From contig NZ_FYDJ01000014.1 in assembly GCF_900187425.1 (NCBI RefSeq), positions 1-64,000 on the forward strand: a stretch of DNA of 64,000 nt, written 5' to 3'. The notes beneath the pieces are model-generated. The model was not told the DNA's origin. It saw nothing but the letters and a program-made list of their open reading frames with translations, and made no database searches. A program made the translations under genes and the position numbers. The DNA is from Pseudomonas sp. Irchel s3h14 (GTDB lineage Bacteria; Pseudomonadota; Gammaproteobacteria; Pseudomonadales; Pseudomonadaceae). Shown in pieces: positions 25,538 through 34,326 of the stretch (the first letter of the stretch is position 1; each line of letters opens with the position of its first letter).

Positions 25538-26698
25538 ATGGCAACTCTCGAATTACGCAACGTCAACAAGACCTACGGCGCCGGTTTGCCGGACACCCTG
25601 AAAAACATCGAACTGAAGATCGATGACGGTGAGTTCCTGATTCTGGTCGGCCCGTCGGGCTGCGGTAAATCCACCTTGATGAACTGCATCGCCGGTCTGG
25701 AAAACATCAGCGGCGGCGCGATCCTGGTGGATGACGCCGACATCAGCGGCATGAGCCCCAAAGATCGCGACATCGCCATGGTGTTCCAGTCCTACGCGCT
25801 CTACCCGACGATGAGCGTGCGCGACAACATCGCGTTCGGTTTGAAGATTCGCAAAATGCCGGCGGCCGAAATCGACGAAGAGGTCGCTCGGGTTTCCAAG
25901 CTGTTGCAGATCGAACACCTGCTCAGCCGCAAGCCCGGCCAGCTCTCCGGTGGCCAGCAGCAGCGCGTGGCGATGGGCCGTGCCCTGGCGCGGCGGCCGA
26001 AGATTTACCTGTTCGACGAACCGCTGTCCAACCTCGACGCCAAGCTGCGCGTCGAGATGCGCACCGAAATGAAACTGATGCACCAGCGCCTGAAAACCAC
26101 CACGGTCTACGTGACCCACGACCAGATCGAAGCCATGACCCTGGGCGACAAAGTGGCGGTGATGAAGGACGGGATCATTCAGCAATTCGGCACGCCGAAA
26201 GACATCTACAACAACCCGGCCAACCTGTTCGTGGCGAGCTTCATCGGTTCGCCACCGATGAACTTCATCCCGCTGCGTTTGCAGCGCAAGGACGGTCGTC
26301 TGGTGGCGCTGCTTGATAGTGGTCAGGCGCGTTGCGAATTGCCGTTGGGCATGCAGGACGCCGGTCTTGAAGACCGCGAAGTGATCCTCGGCATGCGCCC
26401 TGAGCAGATCGTGTTGGCGGGCAGCGAGCCGAATGGTTTGCCGATCATTCGCGCCGAAGTCCAGGTCACTGAGCCGACCGGTCCCGACACCCTGGTGTTC
26501 GTCAATCTCAACGAAACCAAAGTCTGCTGCCGTCTGGCGCCGGACGTTGCACCGGCCGTGGGCGAGACCCTGACCCTGCAATTCGATCCATCGAAAGTGC
26601 TGCTGTTCGATGCCAAGACCGGTGAACGCCTGGGGGTGGCCGGTCAGCCGCAAGCCGAAACACGGGCTGCCAACGTCACCCAATTCAAAGGCCGCTGA
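25538..26698 (+). CDS. gtsD: Glucose ABC transporter, ATP-binding protein
   Basis: 386-residue MalK/UgpC-type ATPase that powers GtsBC. Walker A GPSGCGKST (38-46), signature LSGGQQQRVAMGRAL, Walker B IYLFDEPLSNLDAKL, switch histidine in VTHDQIEAM, then a C-terminal TOBE/regulatory region (FIGSPPMNFIPL onwards). The extra C-terminal domain is where MalK-type proteins receive regulatory partners. It is the last gts gene; a REPIN and oprB follow. Confidence 0.95.
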   Translation: MATLELRNVNKTYGAGLPDTLKNIELKIDDGEFLILVGPSGCGKSTLMNCIAGLENISGGAILVDDADISGMSPKDRDIAMVFQSYALYPTMSVRDNIAFGLKIRKMPAAEIDEEVARVSKLLQIEHLLSRKPGQLSGGQQQRVAMGRALARRPKIYLFDEPLSNLDAKLRVEMRTEMKLMHQRLKTTTVYVTHDQIEAMTLGDKVAVMKDGIIQQFGTPKDIYNNPANLFVASFIGSPPMNFIPLRLQRKDGRLVALLDSGQARCELPLGMQDAGLEDREVILGMRPEQIVLAGSEPNGLPIIRAEVQVTEPTGPDTLVFVNLNETKVCCRLAPDVAPAVGETLTLQFDPSKVLLFDAKTGERLGVAGQPQAETRAANVTQFKGR

Positions 26699-26708
26699 AG
26701 ATCAAAAA

Positions 26709-26798
26709 TGTGGGAGCGGGCTTGCTCGCGAAAGCGGTGTAACAGTCGGCATCTCCGTTGGATATCAGACCGCATTCGCGAGCAAGCCCGCTCCCACA
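26709..26798. repeat. REPIN G
   Basis: Arms TGTGGGAGCGGGCTTGCTCG and complement around a spacer unlike the two shared types (GTAACAGTCGGCATCTCCG). Lies between gtsD and oprB. Confidence 0.9.
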
Positions 26799-26866
26799 GG
26801 GGGAGTCCGTGGCGGGCGGTCTGTCGCCCGTCGCAACCGATGTCACCGCGTTAAATAAAAACAGTT

Positions 26867-26909
26867 AATAACAATAAAACGAGGATGTAGGGATGAAGAA
26901 CAACAACAA
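26867..26909 (+). promoter_or_regulatory. Hfq/Crc CA motifs around the oprB start
   Basis: AATAACAATAAAA (26867-26879) lies before the start codon, and AAGAACAACAACAAC (26896-26910) forms codons 2-6 of oprB. Two A-rich targets bracketing the initiation region suggest strong Hfq/Crc repression. Inference from motif only. Confidence 0.7.
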
Positions 26910-28239
26910 CGCTCAGCTTATCTGCCAGTTGTCAGCCGTTGCGGCAATGATGCTGGCCGGTAGTGTGCACGCGGCTGACGCGTTCAGCGCCGATTCCGAA
27001 TGGATGACCGGTGATTGGGGTGGCGAGCGGACCAGGCTGATCGAGCAGGGTATCGACATCAAGATGGACTACGTCGGTGAAGTGGGCGCCAACCTCCACG
27101 GCGGCTACAACGACGACAAGACTGCGCGTTACGCCGACCAGTTTGGTCTGGGCGTGGCGCTGGACCTGCAAAAACTGTGGGGCTGGGATAACACCCAGGC
27201 CAAGATCCAGCTCACCAACCGTAACGGTGAGAACATCTCCAATGACCGTGTTGGCGACCCGCGTGCCGGCACCTTGAGTTCGTCCCAGGAAGTCTACGGC
27301 CGTGGCCATATGGTCCGTCTGACCCAATTGTGGATCAAGCACCAGTTCCTCGACGGTAAACTGGACGTCAAGGCCGGTTACTTTGGCGAAGGCGAGGACT
27401 TCAACACCTTCCCGTGCGAGTTCCAGAACCTGGCATTCTGCGGTTCCCAAGCGGGTAACTGGGCGACCAACATCTGGTACAACTGGCCGGTCATGCAGGC
27501 TGCGGTCCGCGTGAAGTACAACATCTCGCCTGAGTTCTATGCGCAGATCGGCGCGTACAACCAGAACCCTTCGCAACTGGAGCACGGTAACGGCTTCAAG
27601 CTCAGCGGCAGTGGTACCGAGGGCACGGTCTTGCCAGTCGAACTGGTCTGGTTGCCGAACCCTGGCAACCTGCCGGGCGAATACCGTGTCGGTTACTACA
27701 AAAGCACGGCCAATGCCGATGACGTCCGCAAGGATGCCGACGGCAATGATGCAGCAACCAGCGGTAACGCCTATCGCAGCCACGATAGCAAGCACGGTTA
27801 CTGGTTCGTGGCGCAGCAACAACTCACCAGCCATAACGGTGACGCGTCCCGCGGTCTGAACATCGCAGCCAACGCCACTTTCCACGACAAGGACACCAAC
27901 TTCGTCGACAACTACCAGTCGCTGATGTTTGTGTACAAGGGCCCGTTCGATGCACGTCCAAAAGATGACATGGGTATCGGTTTCGCCCGTATCCACGTCA
28001 ACGATGACGTGAAGAAAAACGCCGAGCTGGTCAACGCCTCCAATGGTGTTACCGAATACGAGGATCCACTGTTCTCGCCGCTGCGTAGCACCGAGTACAA
28101 CTACGAGATCAACTACGGCTTCCACGTTACCAACTGGCTGACCGTGCGTCCTAACCTGCAATACATCACTCACCCGGGTGGTGTTGATGAAGTCGACAAC
28201 GCGCTGGTCGCCGGCCTGAAAATTCAGTCGGTGTTCTAA
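26893..28239 (+). CDS. oprB: Carbohydrate-selective outer-membrane porin
   Basis: 448-residue OprB-family porin letting glucose and related sugars cross the outer membrane to GtsA. Signal peptide about 1-27 (LSAVAAMMLAGSVHAADA); mature protein begins FSADSEWMTGDWGGERTRL, the family hallmark. The barrel ends with NALVAGLKIQSVF, with the terminal phenylalanine expected for outer-membrane assembly. Codons 2-6 are Lys-Asn-Asn-Asn-Asn, an A-rich run that doubles as a CA motif. A strong terminator (28278-28307) follows. Probably induced by GltR. Confidence 0.95.
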   Translation: MKNNNNAQLICQLSAVAAMMLAGSVHAADAFSADSEWMTGDWGGERTRLIEQGIDIKMDYVGEVGANLHGGYNDDKTARYADQFGLGVALDLQKLWGWDNTQAKIQLTNRNGENISNDRVGDPRAGTLSSSQEVYGRGHMVRLTQLWIKHQFLDGKLDVKAGYFGEGEDFNTFPCEFQNLAFCGSQAGNWATNIWYNWPVMQAAVRVKYNISPEFYAQIGAYNQNPSQLEHGNGFKLSGSGTEGTVLPVELVWLPNPGNLPGEYRVGYYKSTANADDVRKDADGNDAATSGNAYRSHDSKHGYWFVAQQQLTSHNGDASRGLNIAANATFHDKDTNFVDNYQSLMFVYKGPFDARPKDDMGIGFARIHVNDDVKKNAELVNASNGVTEYEDPLFSPLRSTEYNYEINYGFHVTNWLTVRPNLQYITHPGGVDEVDNALVAGLKIQSVF

Positions 28240-28277
28240 CGCTGTTGCGATAAGCTCCTCTCCATGTGCGCATTTTT

Positions 28278-28307
28278 GCGGACAGCCCAGGCTGTCCGCT
28301 TTTTTTT
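28278..28307 (+). terminator. Terminator of oprB
   Basis: GCGGACAGCC-CAG-GCTGTCCGC followed by eight T: a rho-independent hairpin 38 bases after the oprB stop. Confidence 0.92.
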
Positions 28308-28347
28308 GGGGGCTGCGCACCCCGGGTGATTTTCAGGACCGTGGCAC

Positions 28348-29253
28348 ATGCATGAGCATCCGCTACAACGCTTCTTCAAATCCTTGCGCGAACGTCCGGT
28401 GTTTGCGTGGGAGCGCTATCAGAAGCGCGACGTGCTGGTGATCGACCATCCGCTGTGTCAGGCGGTGTTCAGTCGGCAGGGTGCGCAGTTGCTGCACTTC
28501 CAGCCAAAGGGCCAGAAACCCTGGCTTTGGTGCGCGGCGAAGTGGCCGCAGGTCGGCGCGATTCGTGGCGGCGTTCCGGTGTGCTGGCCGTGGTATGGCC
28601 GTCATCCGAGCGAAAACGCCTGGCCGTCCCATGGCTGGGCACGACTGATCGACTGGAAGCTGCTGGACAGCAGCAGTGACGACGATGGCGTGCGCTTACA
28701 CTGGCAACTTCAGTTGTGCGACTGGCAAGTGGACCTGCGCGCGCACTTGGGCGAACGCATGGATTTACGCCTGAGCACCGAGCATCAGGACAGCCTGCCG
28801 TGTCAATTGAGTCAGGCGTTGCATGCTTATTGGCGTATTGGTGATGTCGGTGAGGTAGCGCTGTCTGGTCTCGACGGGGCGCAGGGTTACGACCAGTTGA
28901 ACCGTCAGATTTGTCATCAGGAAGGCGAATTGCGGGTAGAGGGTGGCTGTCAGCGGGTGTTCCAGCATGACGGCGAATTACAGATCAAGGACCACGCCTG
29001 GCAGCGCGAGTTGTGCATCGATACCGGTGACCGTGCGGACACGGTGGTCTGGCATCCGGGCTCACGGCCATTGCTGGGGGTGAGCTGGAATGAAATTTCC
29101 GAGTTTGTGTGTGTGGAAGCGGCGAGCGGCGGGACCGATAGCCTGAGCCTGGCACCGGGGGAGAGGGCGCATTTGAGTTTGCAGGCAAGGGTTGGGGGGA
29201 TCGTTCCCACGCTCTGCGTGGGAATGCCTCAAGGGACGCTCCGCGTCCAGTGA
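28348..29253 (+). CDS. D-hexose-6-phosphate mutarotase, repeat-derived C-terminus
   Basis: 301-residue YeaD-type mutarotase that equilibrates alpha and beta hexose-6-phosphates, next to the glucose genes. Family motifs: GAQLLHFQPKGQKPWLW, IRGGVPVCWPWYG, SHGWARLIDW, and GLDGAQGYDQLNRQ. The normal protein seems to end near residue 283 (LSLQARVGG); the last ~17 residues (IVPTLCVGMPQGTLRVQ) and the TGA are encoded by the palindromic repeat starting at 29199. The insertion probably replaced the original stop; the tail is not expected to affect the fold. Placed after the oprB terminator, so it has its own promoter. Confidence 0.88.
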   Translation: MHEHPLQRFFKSLRERPVFAWERYQKRDVLVIDHPLCQAVFSRQGAQLLHFQPKGQKPWLWCAAKWPQVGAIRGGVPVCWPWYGRHPSENAWPSHGWARLIDWKLLDSSSDDDGVRLHWQLQLCDWQVDLRAHLGERMDLRLSTEHQDSLPCQLSQALHAYWRIGDVGEVALSGLDGAQGYDQLNRQICHQEGELRVEGGCQRVFQHDGELQIKDHAWQRELCIDTGDRADTVVWHPGSRPLLGVSWNEISEFVCVEAASGGTDSLSLAPGERAHLSLQARVGGIVPTLCVGMPQGTLRVQ

Positions 29254-29300
29254 CGCGGAGCGTCACGGGCTGCATTCCCACGCAGAGCGTGGGAACGATC
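29199..29300. repeat. ~102 bp palindromic repeat, copy 3
   Basis: GATC-ended palindrome of the 1006 family. Its left half is translated as the C-terminus of the mutarotase; its right end is 8 bases from the hexR stop, so it fills the whole space between the two convergent genes and may terminate both. Confidence 0.9.
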
Positions 29301-29308
29301 GGCGTGGG

Positions 29309-30178
29309 TTAATTAAACTCATCCCCAATCGGATACCGACTGGCATTCAAGCTTTCCTTGATCTTGCGCAAATGCGGCTGGAAATCCACACCTCGGCGCA
29401 AAGTCATGCCAGTGGCGAGCACGTCCAGCACGGTCAGCTGAATGATCCGCGACGTCATCGGCATATAGATGTCGGTGTCTTCCGGCAGCGGAATGTTCAG
29501 GCTCAACGTGCTGGCCTTGGCCAGTGGCGAACCCTCGGCCGTCAGGCCCAGCACCGAAGCGCCGTTTTCCCGGGCAATACGCGCCACTTCCACCAGTTCG
29601 CGGGTACGGCCGGTGTAGGAAATGATCACGAACAACTCGCCGGTGTGCGCCACCGACGCAATCATGCGCTGCATCAGCACGTCCGCATGGGCGGTGACCG
29701 CCAGGTTGAAGCGGAAGAACTTGTGCTGCGCATCCAGCGCCACCGGGGCCGAGGCGCCGAGGCCGAAGAAGTGGATCTGCCGGGCCTGGATCAACAGGTC
29801 GACGGCGCGGCTGATCAGGTTCGGGTCAAGCGCCTGCAACGCACTGTCCAAAGAGGCGATGGCACTGCCGAAAATCTTTTTGGTATAGGCTTCCGGATTG
29901 TCGTCAGCCTCGACCGCACGGCTGACATACGCCGCGCCACTGGCCAGGCTCTGAGCCAATTGAAGCTTGAGTTCCGGGTAGCCGCTGACGCCGAACGAAC
30001 GGCAGAAACGGTTGACCGTCGGCTCGCTGACTTTAGAGGCCTGGGCGAGGGCGGCGATGCTGAAGCGGGTGGCCTGCTCTGGGTTGAGCAGGATTACTTC
30101 GGCGACTTTGCGTTCCGCCTTGTTCAGGTCTTCAAGGCGATTCTGGATCTGTTCCAGTAAATTTCGCACGCGGTCCAT
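29309..30178 (-). CDS. hexR: HexR, RpiR-family repressor of glucose catabolism
   Basis: 289-residue transcriptional repressor. N-terminal RpiR HTH (FSIAALAQASKVSEPTVNRFCRSFG, about 36-60) and a SIS sugar-phosphate domain (HFFGLGASAPVALDAQHKF, FVIISYTGRTRELVEVA). In Pseudomonas it represses zwf-pgl-eda and edd/gap until KDPG binds. It is divergent from zwf, the normal arrangement, with a HexR-like box in the 230-base gap. Full length for the family. Confidence 0.97.
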   Translation of the reverse strand: MDRVRNLLEQIQNRLEDLNKAERKVAEVILLNPEQATRFSIAALAQASKVSEPTVNRFCRSFGVSGYPELKLQLAQSLASGAAYVSRAVEADDNPEAYTKKIFGSAIASLDSALQALDPNLISRAVDLLIQARQIHFFGLGASAPVALDAQHKFFRFNLAVTAHADVLMQRMIASVAHTGELFVIISYTGRTRELVEVARIARENGASVLGLTAEGSPLAKASTLSLNIPLPEDTDIYMPMTSRIIQLTVLDVLATGMTLRRGVDFQPHLRKIKESLNASRYPIGDEFN

Positions 30179-30326
30179 ATATGTTCCTTAGCTCTGCAAA
30201 CATGAGAGCAATGCAAATAAGGGCCCCGGCTATGCAAATTGGGACTTTGATCGGGCCCGTAACGGTGGCCTATCCTACTGATGGCTCCGACCGTCCACCA
30301 CTCGGAATCTGTATTTTGCGAAAATG

Positions 30327-30343
30327 TTGTGGTTATTACTACA
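30327..30343. promoter_or_regulatory. HexR operator before zwf
   Basis: TTGTGGTTATTACTACA: the core TGTGGTTATTACTACA is close to the palindrome TGTRGTWATWACYACA, so it is a HexR-type site, less exact to TTGT-N7-ACAA than those near edd. About 65 bases before the zwf ATG. Confidence 0.65.
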
Positions 30344-30395
30344 TTTTCCCTTGAGTGATGCCTTAAAAAAAGGTATTTGTAGCTTAACTTGATAA

Positions 30396-30404
30396 AAGAA
30401 CAAA
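30396..30404 (+). promoter_or_regulatory. Possible Hfq/Crc CA motif before zwf
   Basis: AAGAACAAA, five bases before the zwf ATG, at the place of the ribosome binding site. Fits AANAANAA. No clear GGAG is present, so initiation is probably weak or Hfq-sensitive. Confidence 0.45.
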
Positions 30405-30408
30405 CATC

Positions 30409-31878
30409 ATGCCTTCGATTACGGTTGAACCGTGCACCTTTGCCTTGTTCGGCGCCCTCGGCGATCTGGCCCTGCGCAAGCTGTTTCCTGCCCTTTATCA
30501 GCTCGATGGCGCAGGCCTTTTGCACGAGGACACGCGAATTATCGCGCTGGCCCGTGAGCCTGGCAGCGAGCAGCAGCATTTGGCGTTCATCGCCTCAGAG
30601 CTGCGCCGCTACGTCGTCGCCAAAGAGCTGGACGAAGCCGTGGTCGAACGCTTCCTGGCCCGCCTGAGTTACCTGCACGTCGACTTCCTCAAGGCTGACG
30701 ATTACGTCGCCCTGGCCGAAATGGCTGGCAGCGCCCAGCGGGTGATTGCCTACTTCGCGACTCCGGCCGCCGTTTACGGCGCGATCTGCGAGAACCTGTC
30801 GAAAGTCGGTTTGACCGAAAACACCCGCGTGGTGCTGGAAAAACCCATCGGTTCGGACCTGGAATCCTCGCGCAAGGTTAACGACGCCGTGGCGCAGTTC
30901 TTCCCGGAGAACCGCACCTACCGCATCGACCACTACCTGGGCAAAGAAACCGTCCAGAACCTGATCGCCCTGCGTTTCGCCAACAGCCTGTTCGAAACCC
31001 AGTGGAACCAGAATTATATCTCCCACGTGGAAATCACCGTGGCCGAGAAAGTCGGGATCGAAGGTCGCTGGGGTTACTTCGACAAGGCCGGCCAGCTGCG
31101 GGACATGATCCAGAATCACCTGCTGCAACTGCTTTGCCTGATCGCCATGGACCCGCCGGCCGACCTGTCCGCCGACAGCATCCGTGACGAGAAAGTCAAA
31201 GTGCTCAAGGCGCTGGCGCCGATCAGCCCGGAAGGCCTGACCACTCAGGTTGTGCGCGGTCAGTACATCGCCGGTTACAGCGAAGGCAAATCGGTTCCCG
31301 GTTACCTGGAAGAGCCGAACTCCAACACCCAGAGCGACACCGAAACCTTCGTTGCGCTGCGTGCCGATATCCGCAACTGGCGTTGGGCCGGTGTGCCGTT
31401 TTACCTGCGTACCGGCAAGCGCATGCCGCAGAAGTTGTCGCAGATCGTCATCCACTTCAAGGAACCGTCCCACTACATCTTCGCTCCCGAGCAGCGCCTG
31501 CAAATCAGCAACAAGCTGATTATCCGCCTGCAACCGGACGAAGGCATTTCCTTGCGCGTGATGACCAAAGAACAAGGCCTGGACAAGGGCATGCAGCTGC
31601 GCAGCGGTCCGTTGCAGCTGAATTTTTCCGACACTTATCGCAGCGCACGGATTCCCGATGCCTACGAGCGGTTGTTGCTGGAAGTGATGCGCGGCAATCA
31701 GAACCTGTTTGTCCGTAAAGATGAAATCGAAGCCGCGTGGAAGTGGTGTGACCAGTTGATCGCCGGGTGGAAAAAATCCGGTGATGCGCCCAAGCCGTAC
31801 GCGGCCGGGTCCTGGGGGCCGATGAGCTCCATTGCTCTGATTACGCGGGATGGGAGGTCGTGGTATGGCGATATCTGA
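30409..31878 (+). CDS. zwf: Glucose-6-phosphate dehydrogenase
   Basis: 489-residue enzyme oxidising glucose-6-phosphate to 6-phosphogluconolactone with NAD(P). Cofactor start FALFGALGDLALRKLFPALY, where the usual GASGDL has Ala-Leu; substrate site and catalytic histidine in RIDHYLGKETVQN (about 173-185); later PFYLRTGKRMP is standard. First gene of zwf-pgl-eda, controlled by HexR. It overlaps pgl by 14 bases, coupling translation. Confidence 0.97.
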   Translation: MPSITVEPCTFALFGALGDLALRKLFPALYQLDGAGLLHEDTRIIALAREPGSEQQHLAFIASELRRYVVAKELDEAVVERFLARLSYLHVDFLKADDYVALAEMAGSAQRVIAYFATPAAVYGAICENLSKVGLTENTRVVLEKPIGSDLESSRKVNDAVAQFFPENRTYRIDHYLGKETVQNLIALRFANSLFETQWNQNYISHVEITVAEKVGIEGRWGYFDKAGQLRDMIQNHLLQLLCLIAMDPPADLSADSIRDEKVKVLKALAPISPEGLTTQVVRGQYIAGYSEGKSVPGYLEEPNSNTQSDTETFVALRADIRNWRWAGVPFYLRTGKRMPQKLSQIVIHFKEPSHYIFAPEQRLQISNKLIIRLQPDEGISLRVMTKEQGLDKGMQLRSGPLQLNFSDTYRSARIPDAYERLLLEVMRGNQNLFVRKDEIEAAWKWCDQLIAGWKKSGDAPKPYAAGSWGPMSSIALITRDGRSWYGDI

Positions 31879-32578
31879 ATTGAAACTGCCTCAGGGCGTC
31901 AGCGCCCATGCGTTCAAAAGCCCGGTGCTGCTGGCCGAAGGCCTGGCGTTGAATGTGGCCAAGCAACTGAGTGACGCGATCGACGCGCGCGGCACTGCGA
32001 CCTTGGTGGTTTCCGGTGGACGCAGCCCGGTGGCGTTTTTCCAACACCTGGCCAAGCAGACGCTGGACTGGTCGAACGTGGTGGTCACCCTGGCCGACGA
32101 GCGCTGGGTGCCGGTTGAACACGCCGACAGCAATGCCGGTCTGCTCAAGCGTTACCTGTTGCAAGGTCCGGCGGCCAAGGCTCAGTTCCTGAGTCTGTAC
32201 AGCGCCACTGCCAACCTTGAACTGGCGGCCGAGCAGGCGGATCGCTTGCTCGCGGAATTGCCGTCGATCGACGTGTTGATACTCGGCATGGGCGACGACG
32301 GTCACACCGCGTCGCTGTTCCCCAACAGCCCGAACCTGAGCGATGCCTTGAAAGCCGACGGCACACGTCGTTGCTACCCGATGCTGGCGCCGACCGTGCC
32401 GCATCAGCGCCTGACCATGAGCCGCGCGCTTCTGGCCTCGGCCAAGACCACCGTTCTATCGATTTCCGGTCAGTCCAAGCTGACCACCTTGAGTGCCGCA
32501 TTGGCCGGTGACGATGTCGCCGCCATGCCGATTCGCGCGTTTCTGCAACCTACGTTAGAGATTTACTGGTGCCCATGA
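31865..32578 (+). CDS. pgl: 6-phosphogluconolactonase
   Basis: 237-residue lactonase that opens the product of Zwf to 6-phosphogluconate. Motifs: TLVVSGGRSPVAFFQHL, TLADERWVPVEHADSNAGLL, and LGMGDDGHTASLFPN. Start taken at MAISELKLP (31865), overlapping the zwf 3' end by 14 bases. eda follows. Confidence 0.96.
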   Translation: MAISELKLPQGVSAHAFKSPVLLAEGLALNVAKQLSDAIDARGTATLVVSGGRSPVAFFQHLAKQTLDWSNVVVTLADERWVPVEHADSNAGLLKRYLLQGPAAKAQFLSLYSATANLELAAEQADRLLAELPSIDVLILGMGDDGHTASLFPNSPNLSDALKADGTRRCYPMLAPTVPHQRLTMSRALLASAKTTVLSISGQSKLTTLSAALAGDDVAAMPIRAFLQPTLEIYWCP

Positions 32579-32595
32579 GCCAAGGAACAGCCGCT

Positions 32596-33261
32596 ATGAC
32601 AACCCCATCCCCGACCGTTTCCATGGCGGACAAAGTTGCCCTGATCGACAGCCTCTGCGCCAAGGCGCGGATCCTGCCGGTGATCACCATCGCTCGCGAG
32701 CAGGACATTCTGCCGCTGGCCGACGCCCTCGCGGCCGGTGGCCTGACAGCCCTGGAAGTGACCTTGCGTTCACAGTTCGGCCTCAAGGCTATCCAGATTC
32801 TGCGCGAGCAACGCCCGGAACTGGTGACCGGTGCTGGCACTGTGCTGGATCGCAACATGCTGGCGGCTGCCGAAGCGGCCGGTTCGCAGTTCATCGTCAC
32901 GCCGGGCATCACCCGTGACCTGCTGGAAGCCAGCGTCAACAGCCCGATTCCGCTGTTGCCAGGCATCAGCAACGCCTCCGGCATCATGGAAGGCTACGGT
33001 CTGGGTTATCGCCGCTTCAAGCTGTTCCCGGCGGAAGTCAGTGGCGGCGTTGCGGCCATCAAGGCCCTCGGCGGCCCGTTCGGCGAAGTGAAATTCTGCC
33101 CGACTGGCGGCGTCAGCCCGGCCAACATCAAGAGCTACATGGCGTTGAAAAACGTGATGTGCGTGGGCGGTAGCTGGATGCTTGATCCTGAGTGGATCAA
33201 GAACGGCGACTGGGCCCGCATTCAGGAATGCACCGCCGAGGCATTGGCGCTGCTGGACTGA
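32596..33261 (+). CDS. eda: KDPG aldolase
   Basis: 221-residue 2-dehydro-3-deoxyphosphogluconate aldolase that splits KDPG to pyruvate and glyceraldehyde-3-phosphate, the last Entner-Doudoroff step. Motifs: LEVTLRS, GAGTVLD, the Schiff-base lysine in RRFKLFPAE (K142) and GEVKFCPTGGVS. Start at ATG 32596, with AAGGAA eight bases upstream; ATGs at 32569 and 32575 overlap pgl and lack a good site. Terminator follows at 33303. Confidence 0.96.
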   Translation: MTTPSPTVSMADKVALIDSLCAKARILPVITIAREQDILPLADALAAGGLTALEVTLRSQFGLKAIQILREQRPELVTGAGTVLDRNMLAAAEAAGSQFIVTPGITRDLLEASVNSPIPLLPGISNASGIMEGYGLGYRRFKLFPAEVSGGVAAIKALGGPFGEVKFCPTGGVSPANIKSYMALKNVMCVGGSWMLDPEWIKNGDWARIQECTAEALALLD

Positions 33262-33302
33262 TCGGCTTTTACCAAACACTTCGTTGTGTGTTCTACGGCT
33301 TT

Positions 33303-33335
33303 ACGGTGCGCTTGGTCGGTGCACCGTTTTTTTTT
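33303..33335 (+). terminator. Terminator of zwf-pgl-eda
   Basis: ACGGTGC, an 11-base loop, GCACCGT followed by eight T. Begins 42 bases after the eda stop. Confidence 0.9.
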
Positions 33336-33373
33336 GCCCGATGAAAACCCCTCTTGGCTGTCGACTCGCTCTT

Positions 33374-33513
33374 TGTAGCAGCTGCCGAGCCTGCGAGGCT
33401 GCGTTCGGCTGCGTAGCAGTCGTAAAACCAGAGATTGCGGTACGTCAGGCAGACCGCGTAAGCCGGATTCACGACTGCTACGCAGCCGAACGCAGCCTTC
33501 GGCAGCTGCTACA
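33374..33513. repeat. 140 bp palindrome of the GTAGCAGCTG family
   Basis: Arms TGTAGCAGCTGCCGA..GCAGTCGT (33374-33423) and its complement (33471-33513), differing mainly by a 7-base insertion (CCTGCGA) in the left arm. The loop contains GCGGTACGTCAGGCAGACCG, shared with REPIN C. With the eda terminator it fills the 33262-33598 gap; nothing else is seen there except the dioxygenase ribosome binding site. Confidence 0.85.
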
Positions 33514-33598
33514 GATCGACATCATGCGATACATAGTTACCGCATCTCGCTGCTCGTCCAGCGTTAACCTGCGTTCATCTTATGGAAGAGAGAACGTC

Positions 33599-34324
33599 AT
33601 GGAAGACAACACTCCGGTTTCACCCTCACCCGCGGTTTACCTGCTTTCACCCGAACAGATCGCCGGTCCCTATTTCCGAAATCCAAAATTGATCAGACGG
33701 AACATCAGCGAAGGGATGGATGGCATCCCCTTGGTGCTGAGGCTGGCGATTGTCGATGCCATGACCGGTCAACCGGTGACTGACGCGTTGGTGGATATCT
33801 GGCACTGCAACGCACGCGGTGCGTATTCGGGTTGGAGCAAGGTCAATCCGGACAAGGAAGTCGACGTCGGCGACATAGGCTCGATCCCACGAACCGACGA
33901 CGACACTTACCTGCGTGGCGGACAATTCACGGACAAGAACGGCATCGTGCGGTTTACCACGATCTATCCGGGGTTCTACGCCGGCCGTGCCCTGCACATT
34001 CACGTCGTCGTACGCATTATGGAAGGCAACAACTACCTGGAAGAGAGGCATGTTGCCTGGGTCGGTCAGCTCTACTTTCCCGAGGTGGCCTCGCGCTCGG
34101 TACTCAACGCCAGGGAGTACCGCGGTCGATCCGTCTCGCCACTGACCAACGATCAAGACTTTTTCTATGAAAGCATGGACGGCGAAGCCTCGACCCTGAA
34201 CGTTCACACCCTGGGCCGAGATTCGAAAGAAGACGGCTTTTTCGGGCGCATGACCATCGCTATCGACACCTTCGCGGTGTCGACGCAGATCAAGCCCGAG
34301 GACTTCGACAAATACACCGTGTGA
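33599..34324 (+). CDS. Intradiol ring-cleavage dioxygenase-like protein
   Basis: 241-residue protein with the non-heme Fe(III) intradiol dioxygenase fold (catechol/protocatechuate type). Seen: AGPYFRNPKLIRRNI, DALVDIWHCNARGAYSGW with the first ligand tyrosine, IYPGFYAGRALHIHVVV with the second tyrosine and the His-x-His pair. Hence the iron site is complete. No signal peptide or TAT motif. Start at ATG 33599 with GGAAGAGAG upstream; the frame further upstream is repeat. It stands alone, away from any aromatic pathway genes, so the substrate is unknown. Confidence 0.82.
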   Translation: MEDNTPVSPSPAVYLLSPEQIAGPYFRNPKLIRRNISEGMDGIPLVLRLAIVDAMTGQPVTDALVDIWHCNARGAYSGWSKVNPDKEVDVGDIGSIPRTDDDTYLRGGQFTDKNGIVRFTTIYPGFYAGRALHIHVVVRIMEGNNYLEERHVAWVGQLYFPEVASRSVLNAREYRGRSVSPLTNDQDFFYESMDGEASTLNVHTLGRDSKEDGFFGRMTIAIDTFAVSTQIKPEDFDKYTV

Positions 34325-34326
34325 CG

